A DNA stretch of 64,000 bases from Leptospira langatensis. GTDB lineage: Bacteria > Spirochaetota > Leptospiria > Leptospirales > Leptospiraceae. The DNA lies in the NCBI RefSeq assembly GCF_004770615.1, contig NZ_RQER01000007.1:248001-312000 (forward strand), read 5' to 3'. A program made the position numbers and the translations under genes. This document shows positions 38,048 through 46,798 of this stretch, in pieces; positions within the stretch are counted from its first letter, which is position 1, and each line of letters starts with the position of its first letter. A model generated the notes under the pieces. The model was not told the DNA's origin, made no database searches, and saw nothing but the letters and a program-made list of their open reading frames with translations.

Positions 38048-38998
38048 TTACTTTGTAGGTGCGATTGCAGTGAAACTTTGGTGCCCTGGGTGTACTTGGA
38101 TCTTAGGGAATTTTGCGGCGATCTGTTTTAGAAGATTCAAACTCGCAACATTCGCGTCTTGATCCTTGGTGAATCCGCCGGGAGTTACGCTATTCTCCCA
38201 ACCCCATTTCGTATGGCAGGTATCTCCTGTAAGTAATTGAGTACCGGTTGTGGATTTCACTAAGAATGCCAGGCTTCCAGCAGTATGGCCCGGAACATAG
38301 ATCACGTAAAAGGATTGGTCTCCAAAGAAATCGATAATATTGATCTTAGAACCTTCTTCCTTTCCGGAGAAGTTTAACTCGGAAAGTACAGTGTTTGGTC
38401 CGAGAACCCTATCCGTTGTCCCCTGTACGAACATATGAAGAAAACGGGAATCTCCAGGCTCGTTCGGTCCAGTATAGATCGGAGTTCCTACAGGAAAATC
38501 GGAAACCCCGAAGATATGATCCAAATGCATATGAGTTAAGAAGATTCCCTCTACCTTCTTAGGGTCTTTTGCCATCCATTCTTTGATCGTAGTATGGATC
38601 TTTAGATCCGGTATATTCATTTGAGAAGCAACGATCCCCGAGACTGGCCATTCCTTCTGGTCCTTGCGAAACACATCTGCCATCCCGGTATCGACTACGA
38701 ATCTCCCGAATTTAGGATGATCGATCACATAAAAGTAGATCTGGATGGGTTCTTTTCCGGGCTGCAATCCGGCAGCGGCTACTTTCGGATCTTTGAAATT
38801 GATCAGTCCTTCTCGATCTGCAAGCCAATCGGATGCTACGATCTTCTTAAGAACGATCGGACCTTTTTCAGTGAGTGGGATGTTTTGCAATTCCGCCGCG
38901 GTTCCTTTGGAAACGGAGACGGATTGATTCGAAGTGACCGCGCAATATGGGAACATCGCGAGGAGGAGAGATAGATGGAGTAAGTGTTTCATTTTCAC
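38048..38998 (-). CDS. Metallo-beta-lactamase-fold hydrolase, lactonase-like lipoprotein
   Basis: The 316-residue protein has a lipobox ending in Cys19 ('FPYC'). Zn ligands are visible in '[11 protein letters not shown]' (H-x-H-x-D-H), 'YVPGHTAGS' and the Asp of 'LTGDTCH', with a final 'VHPGH'. This resembles the AHL-lactonase/AttM branch, but other ring-opening or thioester activities are possible. It is located at the periplasmic or outer surface. Copy B of the repeat lies 61 bases upstream. Confidence 0.85.
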   Translation of the reverse strand: MKMKHLLHLSLLLAMFPYCAVTSNQSVSVSKGTAAELQNIPLTEKGPIVLKKIVASDWLADREGLINFKDPKVAAAGLQPGKEPIQIYFYVIDHPKFGRFVVDTGMADVFRKDQKEWPVSGIVASQMNIPDLKIHTTIKEWMAKDPKKVEGIFLTHMHLDHIFGVSDFPVGTPIYTGPNEPGDSRFLHMFVQGTTDRVLGPNTVLSELNFSGKEEGSKINIIDFFGDQSFYVIYVPGHTAGSLAFLVKSTTGTQLLTGDTCHTKWGWENSVTPGGFTKDQDANVASLNLLKQIAAKFPKIQVHPGHQSFTAIAPTK

Positions 38999-39058
38999 AG
39001 GAAATAGACCCTAATTTATTTCCTGCGTGCGAAAAGTTTTTTTTGCCTTCCGGAAAAA

Positions 39059-39221
39059 GTTCCTACAAGGAATTTTGCAAAGGCGGCCCCCACCCTGAAT
39101 TGGGTGGTGGAGGTGGGCCAGTGGGAGAACCCTTCGCCTATATCACAGATTACCTACTTTCGCAACTAGAATTTTAAAGAGTTCCCACCACGTGGGAACT
39201 CTTTCCATCTGTCGTAGGAAC
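39059..39221. repeat. Structured intergenic repeat, copy B (163 bp)
   Basis: It is bounded by GTTCCTACA (39059-39067) and CGTAGGAAC (39213-39221). It contains CCACCC / GGGTGG (6-bp perfect stem), GTGGGAGAACCCTT, and a perfect 10-bp hairpin GAGTTCCCAC / GTGGGAACTC. The A copy has CCGCCC at the first stem, preserving pairing by a G-U pair. The B copy lies between the MBL and CoA-transferase genes. Confidence 0.8.
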
Positions 39222-39239
39222 TTGGACCCGAACGAGAAC

Positions 39240-40412
39240 CTAAATCACTTTATCCTTTTTCAATTCCTCGATATCCGCGTCCGAATATCCGAGAGATCTC
39301 AGGATCTCGGCATTATGCTCTCCGTGAGCTGGAGGTTCACTGCGATAGGTGACCTTGCTTTCGGAAAAAGGAAACGGAGAACCGAATTGAATATAGTCCC
39401 CATACTCTGGATGCTTGCGATCCAAGATCAACCCCTTCTCACGAAGAACAGGATCATGTGCCACTTCATCCATCGTTTTCACTGGAGTTAAACAAGAATC
39501 CGGATTTTGAAAGATCGGATCGAGATCGGCTAACGTCTTAGAGGCAAAGTATTCGGTCAGGATCTTCTTCCATTCGGCAAAGTGAGACTCTGCGATCGGG
39601 ACTCTTTCCAAATGAGAATCCAAACCGGATTGGCGAAGGAAGGTCTTAAAGAACATCTCTTCGAGAGCGCCTAACGCAACCCATCTACCTTCTTTCGTTT
39701 GATAGGTGCTATAGTTCGGCAATTTCCCGGAAAGCAATTCATTCCCCCCTTCCGGATCCTTTCCGGTTGCGGAATAGATCCCTCCATACAAGGAGATGAA
39801 TTGCAAAGAAGCTTCCATCATGGAAACGGCGATCTTCTGTCCTCTTCCCGTCTTTTCCCTATAATACAATGCGGCAAGAATGGAAGATAACGCAGTCAGA
39901 GTTCCCCCTCCTATATCCGCCAATTGAAAACCGGGAGCCTGAGGCTTTTTGCCTGTCTGAGAAAGAACTCCGGATAAGGAGAGATAATTCAGATCGTGGC
40001 CCGCAAAATCCTTATAAGCACCGGAGTCACCGTAACCATAAATTCCACAGTAGATCAATCTAGGGAACTTTTCCTTTAGGTCTTCGTACCCGAGTCCCAT
40101 CTTGGAAAGTCCATCCGGTCGAAAGCCTTCCAAAAGGATATCGGCGTCTTCTAAAAGCTTAAAAAGGATCTCCTTAGACTTCTCCCTCTTAAGATTGAGA
40201 GTGATCGCCTTCTTATTCCGATTCAGCATGAGATACAGAGAAGGAGCCCCGTTGTCTTTCTTGAACATGACTCTGGTCGCATCCATGGCTCTTGGATTTT
40301 CTATCTTGATGATTTCAGCTCCCATGTCTCCCAGATACATGGAGCATAAAGGACCGGGAAGAAGAAGGCTGAGATCTACGACCTTAACTCCGGAAAGTGG
40401 ACCTTTGTTCAT
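39240..40412 (-). CDS. CaiB/BaiF-type CoA transferase (alpha-methylacyl-CoA racemase-like)
   Basis: The 390-residue protein starts 'GPLSGVKVVDLSLLLPGPLCSMYLGDMGAEIIKIE', a class III CoA transferase N-terminus, and has 'FAGHDLNYLSLSGVLSQTG', which carries the likely catalytic Asp. Members transfer CoA to acids or epimerise 2-methylacyl-CoA. With the acyl-CoA dehydrogenase nearby it suggests lipid or branched-acid catabolism, though the genes are separated by the MBL gene and the repeat. Confidence 0.92.
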   Translation of the reverse strand: MNKGPLSGVKVVDLSLLLPGPLCSMYLGDMGAEIIKIENPRAMDATRVMFKKDNGAPSLYLMLNRNKKAITLNLKREKSKEILFKLLEDADILLEGFRPDGLSKMGLGYEDLKEKFPRLIYCGIYGYGDSGAYKDFAGHDLNYLSLSGVLSQTGKKPQAPGFQLADIGGGTLTALSSILAALYYREKTGRGQKIAVSMMEASLQFISLYGGIYSATGKDPEGGNELLSGKLPNYSTYQTKEGRWVALGALEEMFFKTFLRQSGLDSHLERVPIAESHFAEWKKILTEYFASKTLADLDPIFQNPDSCLTPVKTMDEVAHDPVLREKGLILDRKHPEYGDYIQFGSPFPFSESKVTYRSEPPAHGEHNAEILRSLGYSDADIEELKKDKVI

Positions 40413-40507
40413 TTTATATAATCTTCCTGCTGTTTAACTTCCGACCTGTTTAGATCTAAAAGGAGAGAAGGAAAGTCATTTTTAATTCTAAAAAACAGCG
40501 TTCACAT

Positions 40508-41374
40508 TTACTCTTCTAAAACTTCTTTGGTCGTTTTTCCCCAGCGCCATTTTGCATAATCTTCTGCAGTTCCGAACTTATATCCTTCTTCTTTTAATTT
40601 TTCTATTACGAATGGTAACACTTCTTTGGTGGTTGGATGCGTATCATGGAATAGGATCACTATTCCTTGCCCGTCCGTTTTAGAAGTAAGCTTCATATAG
40701 ATCCGATCCATTTTCGCTCGGAACCGGTCGCTCTCTATGTTGATCCTCGGCCCCTTCTCATACCATTCTCCTCTGACCCACTCTTTGGAATCGGAAGAAT
40801 CGAAAGCCTTAGACCACATGAAGACGATCCCTTTCTTTTGCAGAACGGAGCTTACTCTTTTCTTCTTCTCCTCGCTCAAATTCCTGTTATAAGGAGATCC
40901 GAAAGGAGGACGGAGCAACGTTAGTTTTTCTGAATATTCTCCCAATTCCTTTCTATACAATCTCTCGTTCTCATCCAACTGCCTTTCTATCCTTGCCTCC
41001 GACATATTCGCAAGATTCGGATGACCTAAAGTATGGTTTCCTACTACGTGGCCCTCTTTTCTCATTCGGATCAGAGTGTCCCTATACTTCTGAAAGCTAT
41101 TACCGCTCCTGCTTTTCTGCGGAAGCCAAGCACCGCAAACGAAGAAGGTGGCCTTAACGTTCTCTTCTTTCAATACATCCAGCACTTCGGAAGTCCAGTC
41201 CGAGGGCCCGTCGTCGAATGTAAGGAATGCAGTTTTACTCGGGAGAGGATCTCCTTCATAATATCCTAACGCATATTGATTGGAAGAAGGATGCAGATCC
41301 GATCGTAGATCGGCAGCAGTACATTGAAGAAAGAAAAGAATAAGCGAGGCAATCGCTAAGACGAAAGCGTTCAT
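40508..41374 (-). CDS. Polysaccharide deacetylase lipoprotein
   Basis: The 288-residue protein has a lipobox at about Cys18 ('LFFLQC') and a NodB domain: 'LTFDDGPSDWTSEVLDVL' (metal Asp), 'HTLGHPN' (His-x3-His region), and 'LRPPFGSPYNRN'. It probably deacetylates a peptidoglycan or surface glycan. It is followed by a 230-base gene-free stretch with a hairpin (TCCTTATTCCC/GGGAAATAAGGA near 41508-41537). Confidence 0.9.
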   Translation of the reverse strand: MNAFVLAIASLILFFLQCTAADLRSDLHPSSNQYALGYYEGDPLPSKTAFLTFDDGPSDWTSEVLDVLKEENVKATFFVCGAWLPQKSRSGNSFQKYRDTLIRMRKEGHVVGNHTLGHPNLANMSEARIERQLDENERLYRKELGEYSEKLTLLRPPFGSPYNRNLSEEKKKRVSSVLQKKGIVFMWSKAFDSSDSKEWVRGEWYEKGPRINIESDRFRAKMDRIYMKLTSKTDGQGIVILFHDTHPTTKEVLPFVIEKLKEEGYKFGTAEDYAKWRWGKTTKEVLEE

Positions 41375-41604
41375 AAGATTTTACCTTCCCAAGAAGCAGA
41401 ATACTTTCAGCATGGAAACGATTGAGATCTTACTTTGCGCTTATCCTCTTACCCATTAGACCGCCCTGGGAAATTTGTTCTGACAGAAGAGAGATTTTAT
41501 TTCTCTCGGTCCTTATTCCCAAACCGGGAAATAAGGATGAAAACTTTGGGAATTTTGAAACGAACGGGAAACTGAATTGTTTAAGGTCGGAAAAATCTAA
41601 GGAC

Positions 41605-41982
41605 TCAATCGAACATTTCGCCGGCGGTCAGCCATACTCCAACCACGATCAATGCGATCCCGGTCCATTGGGACCAGTTTAATTTTTCCTTAAAGAAAAC
41701 TGCGGATGCAAGTAATACGATGATGAATCCCGCGGAGGTGAACAATGGATAGGCCAAGGATAATTTCAGTCCTTTTCCTAAAACCCATCTATATCCAAGC
41801 AAAGCGATCCCGAATGAAACTAGTCCTGCAAAGAAAACAGGGTGAATAAAACTTTTGATCAATCCTTCAATTCCGGGAGTCGTATCCGTTTTATCTCCTA
41901 AGGAACTCGCTTTGATCAGGATATTGGCGAGCGCATTGAAGGAGAGCGCGACGATAAACACAAGAATCACAGTTGCTTTCAT
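41605..41982 (-). CDS. Small EamA/SMR-like membrane transporter
   Basis: The start at 41982 gives a protein of 125 residues with four membrane helices ('ATVILVFIVALSFNALANILIKAS', then 'VFFAGLVSFGIALLGYRWVL', 'SLAYPLFTSAGFIIVLLASAVFF' and 'WTGIALIVVGVWLTAG'). This matches the four-helix SMR/EamA half-size transporters. An upstream in-frame ATG at 42135 would add 51 hydrophilic residues overlapping the next gene and is rejected. The substrate is unknown. Confidence 0.85.
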   Translation of the reverse strand: MKATVILVFIVALSFNALANILIKASSLGDKTDTTPGIEGLIKSFIHPVFFAGLVSFGIALLGYRWVLGKGLKLSLAYPLFTSAGFIIVLLASAVFFKEKLNWSQWTGIALIVVGVWLTAGEMFD

Positions 41983-42129
41983 TCGTATTTCTCTAATGTT
42001 CGATTTTTGCTTTCTCGGAATCTCCCGAATGGAAGGATGTATTATCCCGGTCTTCGGGTCCGGGGATTGAATTCCCGAATTCCTATCCATCGAATGTAAA
42101 GGAAAGGAAATAGCAAGGGCAAATCTTGA

Positions 42130-42957
42130 ATGCATAGAAAAACGTTCCAGTTCCGTGGGATCCAGCTCTCTTATCTAGATTCGGGTCCGAAAGAAAAATC
42201 TCCCATCCTGATCGCACATGCGAACGGCTTCTCTGCAGGATGCTATTCGTATTTGATCCGAGAACTCTCTTCTTCTCATAGAGTCTTAGCCTTGGATTTT
42301 TGCGGTCATGGGAATTCTGAATCTAATATGGATTGGAAGAATTGGTTCTTCTTAAGAGATCAGGTTCTAGCATTGATCGAAGAAGAGAATTTACAGAACA
42401 TAGTCGGCATAGGTCATTCCATGGGAGGAGCAAGCCTTCTTCTTTCGAGTCAAAATAGGCCGGGCTTATTCCAAAAGATATTCGCTCTCGATCCGGTAGT
42501 TTTAAATATCACGTATACATTGCTTTCTCTTCTATTCGGAAATCCTTTGGCAAAAGGTGCAATGAAACGAAGAAGGGAATTCAAGAATCTGGATGTGATC
42601 CGCAAAGCATACCGCAAGACTCCCACATTCGCAAATTGGACCGACGAGATCTTCGAGGACTATCTTCATTCTTGTTTAAAAGAAGAAGGAGACAAATGGG
42701 TCCTATGTTGCCCGCCCGAGCTGGAAGCAAAGATCTTCACCTCCATGAACCCCCTCGCCTTCTTGCAGTACGGAAAATTTAGCACCGAAATGCATATTAC
42801 GATTCCAAAAGATTACGAAGTATGTTCTCCTAATTCGGCAAAAAGGATCATGAAGGGAAATCCCAATTCTTCTTTGGAATCTTGGGAGAATGTATCCCAT
42901 TTTTTTCCTTTCGAACAACCAAAACGCACCTTGGAAAGAATTCTAAAAAGATTATAA
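42130..42957 (+). CDS. Alpha/beta hydrolase
   Basis: The 275-residue protein has 'SPILIAHANGFSAGCYSYLIREL', the nucleophile elbow 'GHSMGG' and a late 'NVSHFFPFEQP' base. It is cytosolic, with no signal. It is followed five bases later by an AraC-family gene and may be its regulatory target. The substrate is unknown. Confidence 0.88.
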   Translation: MHRKTFQFRGIQLSYLDSGPKEKSPILIAHANGFSAGCYSYLIRELSSSHRVLALDFCGHGNSESNMDWKNWFFLRDQVLALIEEENLQNIVGIGHSMGGASLLLSSQNRPGLFQKIFALDPVVLNITYTLLSLLFGNPLAKGAMKRRREFKNLDVIRKAYRKTPTFANWTDEIFEDYLHSCLKEEGDKWVLCCPPELEAKIFTSMNPLAFLQYGKFSTEMHITIPKDYEVCSPNSAKRIMKGNPNSSLESWENVSHFFPFEQPKRTLERILKRL

Positions 42958-42962
42958 ACAGA

Positions 42963-43745
42963 ATGGAAGGGAATCAAAGCGGAGTTCTATTTTATTTCGG
43001 AGGAAGGGTCTTACTCGCTCATAAGGGACTCGTTACGGACCCGCATTCCCATTACGCAGTCTCCATTATCATTTCCTTAAGTTCCAATTTCCAGATCGTG
43101 GACGAGTCCGACAAAAGTAAGGACTACCAAGCCGTCGTACTAGCTCCGAATACCTATCACACACTTCTTGCGGAACATTCCGATCTGATCGTCTTGCAAA
43201 TGGACCCATATGGTATCGATTATGCGGGAGTTGCAGCAAGATTCGGAAGAAAAGGGATCTCGGAGATCCCGTTTCAGGATCTGGACTCTGTATTGGATCG
43301 TTGCAAGGATCTATTCCGAGAAAAAGTAAATTGTCATTCTGCCAAGGAGCTCTTTGAAGATATACTGAATGCTGTGGGCTCCCAAAAACCTGTACGAGTC
43401 TCCTTGGACTCCAGGATACTGGATGCCACGGAAAAGATGAAGGCCGCTCTGCCAGGTTCCATTTCCGTTCCGGAACTCGCAAAAGAGATCGGATTCTCAG
43501 AGACCAGATTCATGCACGTATTCAAGATGCAGATGGGCCTTCCGGTCAGACAATTCCAACTCTGGCTTAGACTGCATGAGGCGGCAAAACTATTGAAAGA
43601 AGGTGGTAATCTCACCGAAGCTTCTCATGCGGCAGGCTTCGCGGACCAAGCACATTTGAGTAGGACATTCAAAAGAATGTTCGGAGTGCAACCCTCTCGG
43701 TTCTTAGGATCAAATACGAACGTCACTGTTCATTTTTGCGTATAA
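42963..43745 (+). CDS. AraC-family transcriptional regulator
   Basis: The ATG at 42963 gives a 260-residue protein, starting just after the hydrolase stop. The N-terminal half is a cupin-like sensing domain ('HSHYAVSIIISLSSNFQIV' region) and the C-terminal half has the paired helix-turn-helix ('SVPELAKEIGFSETRFMHVFK' and 'TEASHAAGFADQAHLSRTFKRMFG'). The end overlaps the next gene's 3' end by 16 bases in convergent orientation. It could control the hydrolase or the neighbouring dehydrogenase. Confidence 0.92.
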   Translation: MEGNQSGVLFYFGGRVLLAHKGLVTDPHSHYAVSIIISLSSNFQIVDESDKSKDYQAVVLAPNTYHTLLAEHSDLIVLQMDPYGIDYAGVAARFGRKGISEIPFQDLDSVLDRCKDLFREKVNCHSAKELFEDILNAVGSQKPVRVSLDSRILDATEKMKAALPGSISVPELAKEIGFSETRFMHVFKMQMGLPVRQFQLWLRLHEAAKLLKEGGNLTEASHAAGFADQAHLSRTFKRMFGVQPSRFLGSNTNVTVHFCV

Positions 43746-44749
43746 CGTTCCAAACTTTTTGCCGCAGAGAGAATCGCTTCTTCTACGGAGCGAGGCTTCC
43801 ATCCTAAAACTCGTTTCGCTTTTTCGTTTGTTGCATTCTTCCTCTTGCCCAATTCAGGAAGGATCTGTCTAGCTAAAGGATTAAATAAACCTGCAAGCCT
43901 CACGAGAAGGTTCGGCAATTGCTTCTTCGGAACCTTGTCCGCGTATTTTCCCAGGTTTTCCCTAAGTATATTCGCGATCTCTATCATTGGAATAAAATCG
44001 TCTGACACCGCAATAAAGCGTTCTCCCTTGGCGTTTGGATGAGTCATCGCTTTCAAATGCAGATCCGCCACGTCACGCACATCGACTACCCCAAAATAGA
44101 TCTCAGGACAGCCGGGCATGGCCCCACTTAAGAGACGCTGCAATAATACGATCGAACTGGCAAAATCCGAACCTAGGACAGGTCCAAAGATCCCGACAGG
44201 ATTGATCACAGAAAGTTCCATGCCATTCCCTTCCCGATCCATGAAGTCCCAGGCCGCCTTCTCTGCAATTGTCTTAGACTTATTATATGCAGGGACCTTT
44301 GCATTCAAGTTGGTCCAATTTGTCTCGTTGAAAGGAATGCTTTGAGGCTTATGACCGTATCCGATCGCCGCAAAAGAAGAAGTCAATACTACCCTCTTGA
44401 CCCTCGCTTCTTTAGAAGCGCGTAACACTCGAATCGTTCCTTCTCGAGCAGGAACAATTAGATCATCCTCATGCTTTGGTACACCTGCAGGAAAGGGAGA
44501 AGCCACATGCAAAACAAACTCGCAACCTTGGACTGCTTCCTGCCAACCTGCGTCCTTTTCCAAGTCTGCCTCAAAGAAGGAAAGATCATCTTTAGCGTCT
44601 ACTCCTCCCTCTTTCAGCATCGCCCGGACCTCGGATTCTCTTTTTAAATTCCTTACGGTGGTCCGCACTCGATGTCCGTCCTTTAATAACTGAAGAATAA
44701 TATGACTTGCTAAAAATCCGGATCCGCCGGTGACTAATACTGTACTCAT
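43730..44749 (-). CDS. NAD(P)-dependent epimerase/dehydrogenase (dihydroflavonol reductase-like SDR)
   Basis: The start at 44749 has GGAGG six bases upstream; an in-frame ATG at 44884 would add 45 residues without sense. The 339-residue extended SDR has 'VLVTGGSGFLASHIILQLL' and the 'YNKSK' active-site Tyr-Lys. It is near plant DFR and bacterial CCR/DFR reductases of aldehydes or ketones. The upstream region contains paired inverted repeats. Confidence 0.92.
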   Translation of the reverse strand: MSTVLVTGGSGFLASHIILQLLKDGHRVRTTVRNLKRESEVRAMLKEGGVDAKDDLSFFEADLEKDAGWQEAVQGCEFVLHVASPFPAGVPKHEDDLIVPAREGTIRVLRASKEARVKRVVLTSSFAAIGYGHKPQSIPFNETNWTNLNAKVPAYNKSKTIAEKAAWDFMDREGNGMELSVINPVGIFGPVLGSDFASSIVLLQRLLSGAMPGCPEIYFGVVDVRDVADLHLKAMTHPNAKGERFIAVSDDFIPMIEIANILRENLGKYADKVPKKQLPNLLVRLAGLFNPLARQILPELGKRKNATNEKAKRVLGWKPRSVEEAILSAAKSLERYTQK

Positions 44750-44841
44750 TCTACCTCCGATCTTTACATATCCGAAATTGGCCAGAATATTCGAATGGAT
44801 ATTCTTTACTTGTCCAATCCGACAGCACGACCTTTCTTTAG

Positions 44842-45006
44842 CTAATTTGTTTAACTTTACCAAATTAGTAAAAATAGTCAACAATGATTCCCTTTAGTCC
44901 AGAGCATTCATTTTGTAGCACAAGCGAATTTTTCCCTTTAATTAGTTTGGTATTACGAACTAAAAAACCCATTCGTTCACAATAATTAGTTTTACATAAA
45001 ACTAAT
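44842..45006. promoter_or_regulatory. Cluster of TTAGTT-type palindromes in a divergent promoter region
   Basis: Three inverted repeats are visible: CTAATTTG...CAAATTAG at 44842-44868 (perfect 8-bp arms), TTAGTTTG...CGAACTAA at 44942-44963 (one mismatch), and ATTAGTTTTA-CA-TAAAACTAAT at 44985-45006 (perfect 10-bp arms). They lie between the divergent SDR and amidohydrolase genes. Confidence 0.55.
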
Positions 45007-45044
45007 GACGATATATCCTTAGTAAAGTATATTAGGAGTTCAGA

Positions 45045-45884
45045 ATGAACGAAGAAAAATACAAAGGCCAGATCATAGACGCCTGGGCCCAGCCTTCCCT
45101 CTTATCCATGTTCGAAAAATTACCCGAGATCTTATCCTTATTTAAGCGTTCCGGTTCGGGTGGATATGCAAAGAAGAATCTAGGCCCGGAGGATATCATT
45201 GAGCTCATGGACAGAGCAGGAGTGGAAAAATTGCTCTTGAGAGCTTGGTGTCGTCCCGGGCAATGGGTATGCACAAACGAACAGATCTACGAATACACAA
45301 AAAAGTATCCAGATCGTTTCGTAGGGATCGCAGGCGTAAATCTGGAAAAACCGGTAGAGGCAGTGAAAGAATTAAGAAAGGCGGTCCGGGAATACGGCTT
45401 TAAGGGCTTATTCGTACTTCCTTGGCTTTGGAAACTTCCCCCAAATCATAAATTGTATTATCCTCTCTTTGTGGAATGCATTGAACTCGGGATCCCTTAT
45501 TGCACGCAAGTGGGACATACGGGTCCTCTCATGCCATCCGAACCGGGAAGACCGGTGCCTTATCTAGATGAGGTCGCTCTTACATTTCCGGAGCTAAAGA
45601 TCGTAGGAGGTCATATCGGTTTTCCTTGGACGGATGAGATGATCGGACTCTGCATGAAGCATGAGAATATCTATATAGATACTTCCGCTCATCTTCCGGC
45701 TCATTATCCGAAACAACTCTTGGAGTATATGAAGACTTCGGGAAGAAGTAAGGTCTTGTTCGGGACGAATTTCCCCCATTTGGATTTCAAGAAATGCACG
45801 GACCAGGCCATGGAATTGGATCTTCTGGAATCTTCTTTGAAAAGATTCTTTTATTCGAATGCTAAGAGAGTGTTTAATATTTAG
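45045..45884 (+). CDS. Amidohydrolase_2-like protein lacking the metal His pair
   Basis: The 279-residue protein has an amidohydrolase TIM-barrel pattern ('PDRFVGIAGVNLEKP', 'GIPYCTQVGHTG', 'KIVGGHIGFPWTDEM', 'NIYIDTSAHLPAHYP', 'VLFGTNFPHLDF'). The usual N-terminal H-x-H is 'WAQPS' here and the distal Asp of 'GSDYP' is Asn ('GTNFPH'). It may be non-catalytic or use other residues. It has a GGAG Shine-Dalgarno sequence before ATG 45045 and ends at the terminator at 45896. Confidence 0.82.
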   Translation: MNEEKYKGQIIDAWAQPSLLSMFEKLPEILSLFKRSGSGGYAKKNLGPEDIIELMDRAGVEKLLLRAWCRPGQWVCTNEQIYEYTKKYPDRFVGIAGVNLEKPVEAVKELRKAVREYGFKGLFVLPWLWKLPPNHKLYYPLFVECIELGIPYCTQVGHTGPLMPSEPGRPVPYLDEVALTFPELKIVGGHIGFPWTDEMIGLCMKHENIYIDTSAHLPAHYPKQLLEYMKTSGRSKVLFGTNFPHLDFKKCTDQAMELDLLESSLKRFFYSNAKRVFNI

Positions 45885-45895
45885 AAAAGAAGAAC

Positions 45896-45914
45896 GCCCG
45901 CAAGAAACGCGGGC
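45896..45914. terminator. Terminator between convergent genes
   Basis: GCCCGC / GCGGGC pair over a 7-base loop. It is followed by TTT on the plus strand and by a T-rich run on the minus strand, so it can serve both the amidohydrolase and the Mpo1-like gene. Confidence 0.7.
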
Positions 45915-45935
45915 TTTCAGAGGGAAAGAGAATGT

Positions 45936-46472
45936 TTAGTGAGCGGTGCTGAAAGTTTTCAACTTACCTTGAGCGGCAAGTTCCTTACGGACTGCTTCTT
46001 GCACGTCCTTTCTATATCCAAGTTCGAAGAACACATCTGCAACTACAAAGATAGGAGCCGATACGATCGCTTGGAATAGATTGTCGAAAAGAGCAGGACG
46101 ACTTTTTTCGAAGATAAAATGTCCGTAAAATTGAGCTCCCCAACCGACTAACTGTGCTACTGCAAATACTGTCCAAGCAGTTGTGGAATCCAAAGAGGCA
46201 GTTAGATATTGAGCCAATGCCATCAAGGACCCGAAAACGAGGGTAGTCGTCGCAGCAAAAATAAAATCTAGAGTGAAATAATAGAGTATAACCACAAACC
46301 CGAATACGGTTGACGCAGTGATATCAAACCCTCCCAAATTCCATATATGAAATCTACTCAGCACTAAGAAGAGTGTGAATGTGATGGTAGGAACCCCTAA
46401 TACGTGGATCCATACGTTTCTCTTCTCTTGGTGGTATGCGGAATAGAAAGCCATTTCCTTAGCGAACTTCAT
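45936..46472 (-). CDS. Mpo1/YGL010w-like membrane protein (DUF962)
   Basis: The 178-residue protein has four hydrophobic segments and the family motifs 'YHQEKRNVWIHVLGVP' and 'GWGAQFYGHFIFEKSRPAL', with conserved His. In yeast Mpo1 is an Fe(II)-dependent 2-hydroxy fatty acid dioxygenase. A similar role in lipid alpha-oxidation is inference. It diverges from the tautomerase gene. Confidence 0.88.
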   Translation of the reverse strand: MKFAKEMAFYSAYHQEKRNVWIHVLGVPTITFTLFLVLSRFHIWNLGGFDITASTVFGFVVILYYFTLDFIFAATTTLVFGSLMALAQYLTASLDSTTAWTVFAVAQLVGWGAQFYGHFIFEKSRPALFDNLFQAIVSAPIFVVADVFFELGYRKDVQEAVRKELAAQGKLKTFSTAH

Positions 46473-46618
46473 GTAAAACTCCTCACAATTTCGAGTTTGA
46501 TTATAAGCGAACCTTGCCTTTCCGGCTTGAACGAACCTGCCGTTTTTGGAAAAAAAATCCGTTGCATAATCCTCGTTCGAAATAAATTTAGAAGCAGATC
46601 CAAGGAATCACTACGAAT

Positions 46619-46798
46619 ATGCCTTATGTTAATCTAAAAGTCGCAGGAACTCTCACGAAAGAGCAAAAGAAAACGATTGTGAAAGAATTCTCCGATACAC
46701 TTGCAAAAGTAGCAGGTAGAGCTCCGGAAACTACCTATATCGTGATTGATGAGGTTTCTAGAGAAAACTGGGCCAAGGGCGGCGATCTTCTCGAGTGA
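46619..46798 (+). CDS. 4-oxalocrotonate tautomerase-family protein, 59 residues
   Basis: The 59-residue frame begins Met-Pro-Tyr-Val-Asn-Leu, giving the catalytic Pro1 after Met removal, and has the usual length and helix-strand order of 4-OT subunits ('TLTKEQKKTIVKEFSDTLAKV', then 'ETTYIVIDEVSRENWAKGG'). An AAGGA lies about 11 bases upstream. The stop at 46796-46798 is overlapped by the GTG start of the next gene (46795). The natural substrate is unknown. Confidence 0.85.
   Translation: MPYVNLKVAGTLTKEQKKTIVKEFSDTLAKVAGRAPETTYIVIDEVSRENWAKGGDLLE

Noticed and set aside
41508..41537. TCCTTATTCCC/GGGAAATAAGGA hairpin as a terminator
   Set aside because: It has a bulge and no T run on either strand, so it is not called a terminator.
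41983..42135. N-terminal 51-residue extension of the small transporter
   Set aside because: It is hydrophilic, overlaps the divergent hydrolase start and is not typical of the family.
44750..44884. N-terminal 45-residue extension of the dehydrogenase
   Set aside because: The ATG at 44749 has GGAGG upstream and begins directly at the Rossmann motif.
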